From contig JBKHAN010000008.1 in the NCBI GenBank assembly GCA_046542845.1, positions 1-64,000 of the forward strand: 64,000 nt of DNA, read 5' to 3'. Each line of letters starts with the position of its first letter. Position 1 is the first letter of the stretch. This stretch comes from SKKC01 sp046542845 (GTDB taxonomy: Bacteria; Spirochaetota; Spirochaetia; DSM-27196; SKKC01). The notes beneath the pieces were generated by a model. It was given only the letters and a program-made list of their open reading frames with translations. It was not told where the DNA came from and did not search any database. Below, piece after piece: positions 52,941 to 61,838 of this stretch. A program made the position numbers and the translations under genes.

Positions 52941-55367
52941 TCACCCCGAGTTCTGACGAGCCTTCAGCTCGTCCCACTCAACCGAAAGGGCTTCAAACTC
53001 TTTTTTCAGCTCGGTAAAAAGGGTTCGGCACTCGTTGAGCTGGTCCTGCTCGGCTGCGTCCTCAAGCTCTTCCGCCTTACGTCCAAGCCGAACTGCCTCA
53101 AGGCTGAGTGCTCCTCCCTTTATGCTATGAGCGACTGCGCGTATCTCGGGCGCGTTCCGTGAATCCAGGGAAACAGACAGCTCTCGAATCTGGGCTTCGA
53201 CCTTTTCGAGAAACCCGTTCATAACCCGTTCGACTACCGCCGACTTCCCCATGAAAGATTCAAGCGCACCCGCGTAGTCGAACACCGGGTGCCCGTCCAC
53301 ATCGGTCACCTTCGGCAGTGCGCCGAAATTCGGTTGTCGGGCGCTGCTCTCTCCAAGCCATTTGCCGAGCAGTTGTCGTACGTCTTTCGGCTTGAACGGC
53401 TTGGACATGTAATCATCCATTCCGTAATCGAGACACCTCTGGCGCTCGTCCGAATGCGCGTTTGCCGTAACGGCGATGATAGGCATTCGGAAACCAGCAT
53501 CCCGGAGGCCGCGCGCTGCGTCGTACCCGTTCATTCGAGGCATTTGTATATCCATGAAAACGATATCCGGTTGCAGTTCGCGCGCCCGCTCGAGTGCTTG
53601 AAGACCGTTCGAAGCGACATCGACCGTACACCCGGTCTTCTCCAGAATCGTCCGAAACAGTTGCTGGTTCACAAAGTGATCCTCCGCGACCAGAACGCGA
53701 CCCGTAAAAGCGTCGTCCTGCACAGCGGCTGCAATCTCAGACTCGGGGCGTATCTGGTCTTCGGGTCCAACGGTCTCAAGTTCCGCCACGTCTTCAGCGT
53801 CATCGTGATCTTCAGCGATGGGAGCAGTCTCGACGAACGCCGCCTCGAGCGCACGAGCAAGGTCGGCCCACTTGACGGGTTTGTTTACGTAGGCGTCGAA
53901 CCAGTTCAGCAGCTTCATTTTCGCTTCGCCCCCCATGATTCCCGCGGGCGTCATGAGTATGAGCTTCATGCTGGAAGCGCTTTCGTTTCTGTGGCTGTTA
54001 AGTTCGCTCGCCAGCTGCCATCCGTCGATTCCGGGGAGCACCGCGTCTATGAGCACCAAACCGAATCCAGGTGTAGTACCGGGCAAGCTAGCGAGAAGGT
54101 TCAATGCTTCCTCACCGCTTTGAACATGCTCAACGTGCAGTCCCCAGATTCTCAGATAGCGACTGATTACCTCACAGGAACGTTTATTGTCGTCGACGAC
54201 CAGGACCCGGCGTTCGCGAAGCGCGTCCAGCTCCGGTGCGGGCACGGTATACGTGTTTGCTTCGTTTTCCGTGTACGGCAGTGTAAACCAGAAGACGGAA
54301 CCATTCCCCTCCTTCGACTGAACACCGATGCTTCCGTTCATGAGTTCAATCAGACTCCGGGAAATCGATAGTCCCAGGCCCGTGCCTCCGTACTTTCGTG
54401 TCGTGGACGGGTCAACCTGACTGAATGGCTTGAACAGCCGATTCAGTTTGTCGTCGGCTATGCCGGTGCCTGTATCTATGACTCGAACGACAATCGCGGG
54501 TCTTGAACGATCCGGCGCAAGCCGGGCTTCCAGCACGATTTCCCCTTCGCTCGTAAACTTGACCGCGTTATTGAACAGGTTCACGATTACCTGACGCAAG
54601 CGCACCGGATCGCCGTCGATGATTCGAGGGATTCCCGGGCCTATGTCTATGACAACCTCGAGGCCTTTCTTATGCGCCTCAAGACTGACCAGATTCACCG
54701 CTTCCTGTATAGTCTGTACAAAATCAAATTCGATTACCTCAAGAGAAAGCTTTCCTGCTTCGATCTTCGAGAAATCAAGGATGTCATTTATGAGTCCGAG
54801 CAGAACTTCGGCGCCGAAGCGTATCTGCTCTCCGTATTCACGCTGCTCGGGATCGAGTTTTGTCTCCATGAGCAGCTCGGACATGCCGGTCACGGTATGT
54901 ATCGGAGTCCGGATTTCATGACTCATGTTCGCCAGAAAAGCGGACTTTGTTCGAGTCGCTCGCTCCGCAATCTCTTTTTCGCGCCTGAGACGTTCCTGAC
55001 CACGTCGTTCTTCGGTCACGTCCTCGAGCAGCACAAACACGAACGGGGAGGTTCCTGAACCCGTGACATACGAGCAGTTCATTCGGCACCACGGTTCTGT
55101 GCCATCCAGATTCTTGACACGAACAATTGACTGGAAGGGAACCGAGTGATCCGAAACGAGCTCCTTGAACTGTTCAATAAACAGATCGATCTCGTCTTCA
55201 TGCAGGAAGCGATAAAGCGCTTCTCCATGCAACTCGTCTTCGCGCCGATCGAAGATGCTGCAGGCCGAGGCATTCATATGTTGAATGTGAGCACCGGTAT
55301 CGAGTACGGCCATTCCTACGGGTGAGTGACTGAAAATGATTTGAAACTGACGCTCGGACGCAGACAT
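52941..55367 (-). CDS. Hybrid sensor histidine kinase (PAS-HisKA-HATPase-REC-REC-HPt)
   Basis: An 808-aa soluble phosphorelay protein, like a BarA/ArcB without membrane spans. PAS (about 5-120); HisKA with His150 in NMSHEIRTP; HATPase with N-box NNAVK (266-270), DTGTGI (298-303) and GTGLG (329-333); REC1 with Asp441 (LIDAVLPG); an acidic linker; REC2 with Asp606 (FMDIQMPRMNG); HPt with His747 in AHSIKGGA. All phospho-acceptor residues are intact, so a full four-step relay is possible. It follows the REC-STAS-REC gene by seven bases, its likely output partner. Confidence 0.94.
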   Translation of the reverse strand: MSASERQFQIIFSHSPVGMAVLDTGAHIQHMNASACSIFDRREDELHGEALYRFLHEDEIDLFIEQFKELVSDHSVPFQSIVRVKNLDGTEPWCRMNCSYVTGSGTSPFVFVLLEDVTEERRGQERLRREKEIAERATRTKSAFLANMSHEIRTPIHTVTGMSELLMETKLDPEQREYGEQIRFGAEVLLGLINDILDFSKIEAGKLSLEVIEFDFVQTIQEAVNLVSLEAHKKGLEVVIDIGPGIPRIIDGDPVRLRQVIVNLFNNAVKFTSEGEIVLEARLAPDRSRPAIVVRVIDTGTGIADDKLNRLFKPFSQVDPSTTRKYGGTGLGLSISRSLIELMNGSIGVQSKEGNGSVFWFTLPYTENEANTYTVPAPELDALRERRVLVVDDNKRSCEVISRYLRIWGLHVEHVQSGEEALNLLASLPGTTPGFGLVLIDAVLPGIDGWQLASELNSHRNESASSMKLILMTPAGIMGGEAKMKLLNWFDAYVNKPVKWADLARALEAAFVETAPIAEDHDDAEDVAELETVGPEDQIRPESEIAAAVQDDAFTGRVLVAEDHFVNQQLFRTILEKTGCTVDVASNGLQALERARELQPDIVFMDIQMPRMNGYDAARGLRDAGFRMPIIAVTANAHSDERQRCLDYGMDDYMSKPFKPKDVRQLLGKWLGESSARQPNFGALPKVTDVDGHPVFDYAGALESFMGKSAVVERVMNGFLEKVEAQIRELSVSLDSRNAPEIRAVAHSIKGGALSLEAVRLGRKAEELEDAAEQDQLNECRTLFTELKKEFEALSVEWDELKARQNSG

Positions 55368-55374
55368 CGTCGAC

Positions 55375-56643
55375 CTAGAAGTTGCTCCGAAGTACTTCGG
55401 TAGCCTTTCGGATTACGTGCTCAGGTTTGAGCGGCTTGATAAGATAACTCTTAACGCCGAGTTTCAACGCCTTGACTACCGCCTCGCGCTGGGAAAGCGC
55501 GCTGAGAACGATCACTGGAGGAACTCCTTCTTTACCCTGAAGCTCGGAAAGAACGGCGAACCCGTCTTTTTTCGGCATCATGAGATCGAGGAATACCAGA
55601 TCGTTTTCCAACCCTTTCGGATCTGCCACAAAATCGGCTCCATCGTCGTAGGTAGTAACCGATACATTCGTATCTTCGAAGACGGTCTTGATCAGTTCCT
55701 GTATGACCATATCGTCGTCCACAACCGCAACACTGGCAGAGCCGGAAATATCCGGTACACTGGTCACATCGTCGGATACGGTGTTCTCGCCTCCGAAGCG
55801 AAGGTTAATGGATTCTTCTTTCCCACTCTTCGGAGCGCTTGCGTTCAGGAACTCTTTCTGTACGGTATTGCTCTCTCTGTCGACATAGCTGCCTGCTTTG
55901 CGGCCGAGTAGTCCATCCATGGCCTTTTCAAGCGTATCGGTAACCTCGATGCCGGTGTATTCCTTTCGCTGTTCTACAAAAATCCTGACCTGTTCATTCG
56001 CGGTCAGGATTTTCAGCTGCTTCGGTTTTACGCCGGTCCGGTCGAGAATCGTGTTCAGAAGCAGACCAAGCTTCCCGGTTTCATCTCTGGAAATCTCTAT
56101 GCTGCTCATCATTACCAGCACTTTCGGCGTTGGTACCCGGTAGAGGTCAAGGAGTTCCTGTATCTTGTATTTCAGCAGGCTGATCTTGTCGCTGTTCAGA
56201 CCCTGCGCGACTTCAATGAAGAGAATCTGATCGTTGAAATGCGCTTCAATTATGCAGGGTGTGGTGTCTACCTTGACCTCGACCCCCAGGATATCGCTTA
56301 TGCTGGCGAGCAGTTGATCGAGTTTTATGGGTTTGGTGAAAAATTTCTTCACATTGTAGGGCGCGATCTGAACGATGTTGTCGCGCTCGATACGATTACT
56401 GGCCATAATAACCGGAACATCTTTTGCGTTCGGATCTGCATTCTTTTTCTGTAGAACTTCGAGCGCGCTTGAGCGCGACAGGTAGAAGTCCATGATAACA
56501 AGGTCAGGAACCTGACTTCGAAGCTTGACCGTACCGTCGAGCCCGTTTACTGCGACGGTGACGTCGAAGCCGTACTGCTCGAGTTTGGTCTGAAGAAAAT
56601 CACGGAAAAGCTGCGATTCATCGATCACCAGTATGTTTTTCAT
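55375..56643 (-). CDS. Response regulator with REC-STAS-like-REC architecture
   Basis: A 422-aa protein. REC1 (about 1-120) has Asp52 in IMDFYLSR and FTKPIK. A middle domain (about 125-250) begins IIEAHFNDQILFIEVAQGL, with VLVMMSSIEISRDETGKLGL, similar to a STAS fold. A linker leads to REC2 (about 300-422) with VVDDD, Asp353 in FLDLMMPKKDG and YLIKPLKPE. No DNA-binding or enzymatic output is visible. It may act by protein contact, as anti-anti-sigma-like STAS proteins do. The ATG at 56643 has GGGGTGG upstream. First gene of the kinase unit. Confidence 0.85.
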   Translation of the reverse strand: MKNILVIDESQLFRDFLQTKLEQYGFDVTVAVNGLDGTVKLRSQVPDLVIMDFYLSRSSALEVLQKKNADPNAKDVPVIMASNRIERDNIVQIAPYNVKKFFTKPIKLDQLLASISDILGVEVKVDTTPCIIEAHFNDQILFIEVAQGLNSDKISLLKYKIQELLDLYRVPTPKVLVMMSSIEISRDETGKLGLLLNTILDRTGVKPKQLKILTANEQVRIFVEQRKEYTGIEVTDTLEKAMDGLLGRKAGSYVDRESNTVQKEFLNASAPKSGKEESINLRFGGENTVSDDVTSVPDISGSASVAVVDDDMVIQELIKTVFEDTNVSVTTYDDGADFVADPKGLENDLVFLDLMMPKKDGFAVLSELQGKEGVPPVIVLSALSQREAVVKALKLGVKSYLIKPLKPEHVIRKATEVLRSNF

Positions 56644-56671
56644 ATGCCACCCCGGTCACAAAGACCCTTCT

Positions 56672-56701
56672 TTTATACCTGCACGGACCCAATCAACGCA
56701 A
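56672..56701 (-). promoter_or_regulatory. Promoter of the two-component unit
   Basis: On the minus strand TTGCGT (56701-56696), 18 bases, TATAAA (56677-56672). Predicted start near 56665, giving a leader of about 21 bases with the SD. Confidence 0.5.
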
Positions 56702-56719
56702 GGAGCCCATCTGAGAGAA

Positions 56720-56749
56720 TTGACGACTCCGTATGTGCGCGCGTACTAT
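56720..56749 (+). promoter_or_regulatory. Promoter of the outer-membrane protein gene
   Basis: TTGACG (56720-56725), 18 bases, TACTAT (56744-56749), then eight bases to the ATG at 56758. The predicted transcript would begin within a few bases of the ATG. Confidence 0.55.
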
Positions 56750-56757
56750 CAGGCGTA

Positions 56758-57894
56758 ATGAACACAAAGATCGGTTCGTCGTTGAGTAGTCTTTCGATCG
56801 CAACGGTACTTACGCTGTTTGCTTGTCTTCTACCAGTTCCGGCCCATTCACAACAATCGATCAGCGTTTCGCCTCTGATCTGGGGAGCACAACTTCGACT
56901 GGAGACGGAAGTCTCAGCCGGTATCAATCCTGTGATCCTTGGCGGGTCATTCGGAGCCGCCTTCGGATCTACGCCGTACTTGCGACGGGTCGACGGAGTA
57001 CCATTTCAAGCCGGTCAACTTGACATAGAACCGATTGAAACTTCTGTAACCAGCACCTACACAGGATGGAACGTCGACCTTTCACGAGCGCTGCTTCGAA
57101 ACTCCCGCGACGAATCCCTGGTATCAGTGTTCTTCGGTTACTGGGGCAGATTAGATAACCGCTTCGACGAAAGCGGTGAGTCGTCTCTGTTTTCGGCTGT
57201 ACCGCCACCGAAGGACTATCAGGGACAGCTCCTTAACAGCTTCCGTACCGGTGTCGAGGTCGGACACGTTCGAACCCTCGATCGCGCTCCATTGCTTGAG
57301 GGGGCCGACGCAACAGCAACCGTCGAATGGGCTCCTGCGTGGCTCGGGAACGAGGTGATCGGTTCCGCCGACTTCATGCGTTTTTCGGCAGAGGCACGCG
57401 GATTTATACCAATTTCCGCTGGTGGTGGTGAAAACGAACATCAAGCGATAGGAGTCTATGGCGGAGCCCACATCATTGGCGATTATACGGTCGGCTCCAA
57501 TATTCCTATCCTCGTGCGCAGTTCATTTGGAGGTCGCTCCGGTCGGTCCGGACTTGCAGGAACGGTGCGCGGCTACGAATCCGGCCGATTCGATTCAGTC
57601 GTGAAAGCGGCCACGGGCGCGGAGCTGCGCATCGTGGGCCCGGCGCTCGCCGCGGCACGGTTCACCCCAGGACTCGTGCTCTATGGAGATGCGGGTTACT
57701 ACTCGGGGTACGAAGGCTCCGATCCAGCATCCGAGGACGATTCCGGATGGATTGCTTCAACCGGGGCAGGCCTTTCTCTAAGCTTCCTTGAGACGGTTAC
57801 GCTCGTTTTCTACAGCAACTTGGTCCTTGCGGAGGAACTCCTCACAGGTGGACGCCTTAACCCTTTTGCGGTTGGATTCGGATATCACTTCTGA
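56758..57894 (+). CDS. Outer-membrane beta-barrel protein
   Basis: A 378-aa exported protein: a signal peptide (about 1-31, ending near PVPAHSQQ), then repeated amphipathic strands with alternating aromatic and small residues, ending in AVGFGYHF. A C-terminal Phe is the usual outer-membrane insertion signal. It looks like the barrel of a D15/BamA-type surface antigen without POTRA domains, but family assignment is tentative. The frame is open from 56644; the ATG at 56758 starts the signal peptide. Confidence 0.75.
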   Translation: MNTKIGSSLSSLSIATVLTLFACLLPVPAHSQQSISVSPLIWGAQLRLETEVSAGINPVILGGSFGAAFGSTPYLRRVDGVPFQAGQLDIEPIETSVTSTYTGWNVDLSRALLRNSRDESLVSVFFGYWGRLDNRFDESGESSLFSAVPPPKDYQGQLLNSFRTGVEVGHVRTLDRAPLLEGADATATVEWAPAWLGNEVIGSADFMRFSAEARGFIPISAGGGENEHQAIGVYGGAHIIGDYTVGSNIPILVRSSFGGRSGRSGLAGTVRGYESGRFDSVVKAATGAELRIVGPALAAARFTPGLVLYGDAGYYSGYEGSDPASEDDSGWIASTGAGLSLSFLETVTLVFYSNLVLAEELLTGGRLNPFAVGFGYHF

Positions 57895-57942
57895 ACCGCT
57901 CATCACACCCGGTCACCGACTCATTGTAAAGGACGAATGACT

Positions 57943-59835
57943 ATGCAGAAACCGACTCAACCATACGCTGATACTTCGGGGTTTATTCACGCTCCTGTCG
58001 CGTTCTACAGCCTGTCGGAAGGCCAACGCGTCGGTTTGGACGATATCCGGCAGGCGTCCGACAAAATGATTCGCAGTATCTCCGGCTGGCGAGCGTGTAT
58101 GTCGCCTGAAGAGAGCCCGGAATCGGCAGACACGAAGCTGAATCCCTCATACGCCATCTTGATTATTGCTGCAGCTATTTCGTTCGTTCGACTGATCCGT
58201 CAGACCGGTCGTAATGAGTGTGTACTGTTAGCCTGCGACACCCGGCCGACCGGTCCCGCCATACTCGACACGCTTGTTCGCGCTTTCAGCTACCTCGGTA
58301 TAGGAGTCAAGGTGGCGGGGGTGGTTTCGGTATGCGAGGCGAGCGCGGCGGTGGCGGCCGATCCGGATACCGGCGGCTTGTGCTTTGTTACCGCAAGCCA
58401 CAATCCCCGGGGCTATAACGGTCTCAAGTTCATGACCGAGCACGGACACGTGCTTCCTGCCTCTGAAGCTGCGCTTTTAAACGAGACCTTTGAAAGCACC
58501 GTCGTTCGTTGGGACGCGTTTGAAAAACTCCGTCGGGTCGTACTGCACGCAGACGTACCGAAGATCCTCGAAGCCTACGACCGGCAAGCTGAAGTTCGGG
58601 CGTTTACCCGAAGGGCATATATTTCTCTTCTCGAAAACCGCTCAGCTTCGCCATGGACATTTTCCGAGTTAACGTCACACACGAGTCCCGTCAGTGTGTT
58701 CGCGGATATGAACGGAAGCGCGCGCAGCGTCGGACCGGACCGGGAGTATCTTGAGGCCTGGGGCATGAGGTACACGTCAATCAACGACATCCCCGGTCAG
58801 ATTGTTCACGCGATCGAGCCTGAGGGTCGTGCGCTCGATGATTGCAGAGCTCAGATGGGCGGAGCTCTCGTGGGCTACGTACCGGATAACGATGGTGACC
58901 GGGGAAATCTCGTACTTAACCCTTCGGGAACGAGCCCCTTTTCCCTTTCGGCACAGGAGGTGTTCGCGCTTTCTGTTGTCGCGGAACTGTCCATGGACGC
59001 GATTCGCCTGGAGAACGCCGACTCCAAGCTTCCACGCGCAATAGTCGTGAATGGCCCCACGTCTCTTCGAATCGATCGCCTTGCGCGTGCTTTTGGAGTG
59101 GCGGTTTTCCGCGCTGAAGTCGGCGAAGCCAATATTCTTGAACGTTCCCGCGAGCTGCGTGAAGAGGGCTACGTGGTGCCCATAACGGGAGAGGGGTCAA
59201 ACGGCGGGAACATAACGCACCCCGGGACCATACGCGATCCATTATCGACGATATCATCGCTCATACGGCTGATCGCGTGGAGACCTGCGGAGAAACCGTA
59301 CACACAAACGCCTGCGCATGTTGCATTTCAGGCGCTCAGTATCGCCGGGAATCCGCATTCCATGAAACCCGAAGAAATCCTCGAAGCAATTCTCGCTGGA
59401 CTTCCGGTGTTCCGCACGACCCCGACAACAGATTCTCAGGCCAGGATCACCGTGGCTACGCTCGACCATGGGGCTTTGAAGTCGGCCTACGAATACCTTC
59501 TGGAAGACGAAATCGGGAAGCTTAAGGTACACCCATCGCTGTCATGGATAGACAGCTACCGGATTCTCAATCTTGAGGCGACTGTTGTTCGCGAAGGTGC
59601 AGGAAACCGGGATCCGAATGGGAATCAGAGCGGCGGCTTGTCGGTTCACCTTCTCGATTCGTCGGGAACCGCCAGAGCGTTCATGTGGATGCGCGGTTCG
59701 CGGACCGAACCGGTCCTGCGACTTATCGTTGACATGGAAGGGGCAGATGACCTCGCGTACTCTCAGCTCATGACGACGCAGGCACACATGGTTGCCCGCG
59801 CCTCGCAGTACGTCGTAGACCAGGCAATGGATTAG
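57943..59835 (+). CDS. Phosphohexomutase (phosphoglucomutase/phosphomannomutase family)
   Basis: An alpha-D-phosphohexomutase of about 630 aa, longer than typical (about 450-550). The active-site serine is in CFVTASHNPRGYNGLKFM, the metal loop is VPDNDGDRGNL and sugar binding is by PITGEGSNGG. The substrate is not decided by these motifs. AAAGGA lies nine bases before the ATG at 57943; an ATG at 57937 is three bases from it and less likely. The 3' end overlaps that of the opposing mutY-like gene by four bases. Confidence 0.87.
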   Translation: MQKPTQPYADTSGFIHAPVAFYSLSEGQRVGLDDIRQASDKMIRSISGWRACMSPEESPESADTKLNPSYAILIIAAAISFVRLIRQTGRNECVLLACDTRPTGPAILDTLVRAFSYLGIGVKVAGVVSVCEASAAVAADPDTGGLCFVTASHNPRGYNGLKFMTEHGHVLPASEAALLNETFESTVVRWDAFEKLRRVVLHADVPKILEAYDRQAEVRAFTRRAYISLLENRSASPWTFSELTSHTSPVSVFADMNGSARSVGPDREYLEAWGMRYTSINDIPGQIVHAIEPEGRALDDCRAQMGGALVGYVPDNDGDRGNLVLNPSGTSPFSLSAQEVFALSVVAELSMDAIRLENADSKLPRAIVVNGPTSLRIDRLARAFGVAVFRAEVGEANILERSRELREEGYVVPITGEGSNGGNITHPGTIRDPLSTISSLIRLIAWRPAEKPYTQTPAHVAFQALSIAGNPHSMKPEEILEAILAGLPVFRTTPTTDSQARITVATLDHGALKSAYEYLLEDEIGKLKVHPSLSWIDSYRILNLEATVVREGAGNRDPNGNQSGGLSVHLLDSSGTARAFMWMRGSRTEPVLRLIVDMEGADDLAYSQLMTTQAHMVARASQYVVDQAMD

Positions 59836-60773
59836 TCGGAAATACGCCACGCGCTGTCTGTAACGGTCACGAGCCCTTCCCGCTTCAGATCTTCCAGAAC
59901 GCTCCGCAGTTGTTCCGATTCAACTCCTGTTCCGTCCGACAACACTTCTACAGACGCACTTTGAACCTCGGACAGAATTCGCACCACTCTCCCCCGGACC
60001 TGCCGTCGCGATCCTTCAAATCGCGACTGACGCACGTACTGTCTGCTGGCACGATTCGGATTGGGCATATACCGTACAAGCGCGTTACCGTAATCCATGA
60101 GGGCGTAGTACCATGTTCGCGGGTCCTTATAGTCGAGGGTAGCCTCTACCAACGGGAGCAGCGATTTGTCGTCGACACGTCCAATCGGTGTACGTGGTTG
60201 GAACCAGATTTTACCCGGGTCTTCGGCAACAAGATCGCGCGGCCATAGTCCCGGCTCCGCTTCAGCACTGCGGTCGTTCTCCGAAAAAAAGTGATAGATC
60301 ATGGATCGGCGTATATTCGTCTCTATAAAAACGACAGGGGTATTGTACGCAAAACACGATATGCTTCCGGCGGTATTTACTCCGATTCCGGGAAATGTTC
60401 TAAGGACACCGACGTCTTCTGGTATACGCCCGCGGTATTCGTCTACAACTCTTCGGGCCGTCTCGTGCAGGAAGCGAGCGCGCCGGTTGTACCCGAGACC
60501 GGACCACGAGGCGATGACGTCTCGCAGAGGAGCAGAGGCAAGCGCGTACACGTCGGGAAAGAGCGTCAGAAATTCGTGAAACCGTGGAATTACGCGAGAT
60601 ACCTGCGTTTGCTGAAGCATTATCTCGCTAACGAGTATATGGTAGGGCTCATGGGTCTGACGCCACGGCATATCGCGTCGACCGTGAGACTCATAGTACG
60701 ATCGTATCGCTTCAACAAATGCAGATCGTTGTTCGGTGCCGATAAAACCGTGAACTTCGGGTCGCTCGGCCAT
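59832..60773 (-). CDS. MutY-like adenine glycosylase without iron-sulfur cluster
   Basis: A 313-aa HhH-GPD protein. Catalytic Glu50 in SEIMLQQTQVSRV (identical to MutY), GLGYNRRARFL, and the hairpin FPGIGVNTAGSI. The usual catalytic Asp position reads F-I-E-T-N-I-R-R (Glu151). The four Cys of the C-terminal 4Fe-4S cluster are absent: after WYYALMDYGNAL comes NPNRASRQYV, and Cys140 is the only Cys. Instead of the NUDIX-like domain, the last 55 residues look like a winged helix (VRGRVVRILSEV, then LKREGLVTV). Expected to remove A from A:8-oxoG, unproven. Starts directly after trpS. Confidence 0.8.
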   Translation of the reverse strand: MAERPEVHGFIGTEQRSAFVEAIRSYYESHGRRDMPWRQTHEPYHILVSEIMLQQTQVSRVIPRFHEFLTLFPDVYALASAPLRDVIASWSGLGYNRRARFLHETARRVVDEYRGRIPEDVGVLRTFPGIGVNTAGSISCFAYNTPVVFIETNIRRSMIYHFFSENDRSAEAEPGLWPRDLVAEDPGKIWFQPRTPIGRVDDKSLLPLVEATLDYKDPRTWYYALMDYGNALVRYMPNPNRASRQYVRQSRFEGSRRQVRGRVVRILSEVQSASVEVLSDGTGVESEQLRSVLEDLKREGLVTVTDSAWRISD

Positions 60774-61838
60774 TTACTCTGATGCGCGTTTTCGTCGCTT
60801 TTCCGCTTTCCGCGAAATCCGATTCCATATGCCTGAAAGACCCATGGCCTTTTTTACCGCAACAATCGTTTCTCGTGCTTCGGAACGGACGTGCATCGTG
60901 CCTTCGTATAGAACTTCGTCTACATACCCGCTGTCGGATGCAATACGTTCCCGCCGTTCACGTATAGGTTCGAGAAACTCGTTGAGGGCACGCGCAAGTT
61001 TGTCCTTGACTTCCACGTCCCCGACCGTCCCTTCACGATACCTCGATGAAAGCTCTTCGACTTCCGCCTTATTCGGGTTGAAAGCCTGATGAAAAATAAA
61101 AACCGGGTTTCCTTCGACCGTACCGGGAATATCAGACCGTACCCTGTTCGGATCGGTGTACATCCCACGGACCTTCTTTTCCACGGTTTTCGCGTCATCA
61201 CTGAGAAAAATTGAATTATTGAGGCTCTTACTCATCTTGCTTGCGCCGTCGGTACCGACAAGCGTGGGAACATCCCCAACGAGCACGTCGGGTACCGGAA
61301 ACACTTCGCCGTAAAGATGATTGAAACGGCGCGCAATCTCCCTGGTAATCTCAACGTGCGCCTCATTATCCTTGCCGACCGGGACAAGGTGTGCGCGGGG
61401 CATGAGTATGTCCGCCGTCTGCAATACGGGGTACCCAAGCAACCCGAAAGGCATCTCGTTCAGATGTGCATTCCGTGCCATTTCCTTCAAGCTTGGGACT
61501 CGTTGCAAGCGAGGCACCGTAACGAGCATCTCAAAAATCAGGTTCAGCTCGCTCACTTCAGGTATCGCACTCTGGAGATAGATTCTGCTCTTTTCGGGAT
61601 CTATGCCGCAGGCAAGGTAATCGAGAACCATTTCACGAGCGTTATCCGCAATCTCGTCGATATCCTCTTTCGTGTTACGCGTCGTGAGCGTATGGAGATC
61701 GGCGATAATAAAAAAACACTCATATTCTTCCTGCAGACGCACCCGGTTGCGCAGTGATCCTACATAGTGCCCGAGGTGTAACCGCCCTGTAGGCCGGTCA
61801 CCGGTGAGTATTCTTCTTCTCAGGGTCATTTCGCTCAT
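60774..61838 (-). CDS. trpS: Tryptophanyl-tRNA synthetase
   Basis: Class Ic synthetase charging tRNA-Trp. RILTGDRPTGRLHLGHYVGS carries the HIGH-type motif; the KMSKS loop is in GASKMSKSLNNSI. Also typical: YLQSAIPEVSELNLIFEML and the tryptophan-site region. 354 aa, standard. Its start overlaps the end of the AI-2E-family gene by four bases. It ends one base before the mutY-like gene, so the three form one unit. Confidence 0.96.
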   Translation of the reverse strand: MSEMTLRRRILTGDRPTGRLHLGHYVGSLRNRVRLQEEYECFFIIADLHTLTTRNTKEDIDEIADNAREMVLDYLACGIDPEKSRIYLQSAIPEVSELNLIFEMLVTVPRLQRVPSLKEMARNAHLNEMPFGLLGYPVLQTADILMPRAHLVPVGKDNEAHVEITREIARRFNHLYGEVFPVPDVLVGDVPTLVGTDGASKMSKSLNNSIFLSDDAKTVEKKVRGMYTDPNRVRSDIPGTVEGNPVFIFHQAFNPNKAEVEELSSRYREGTVGDVEVKDKLARALNEFLEPIRERRERIASDSGYVDEVLYEGTMHVRSEARETIVAVKKAMGLSGIWNRISRKAEKRRKRASE

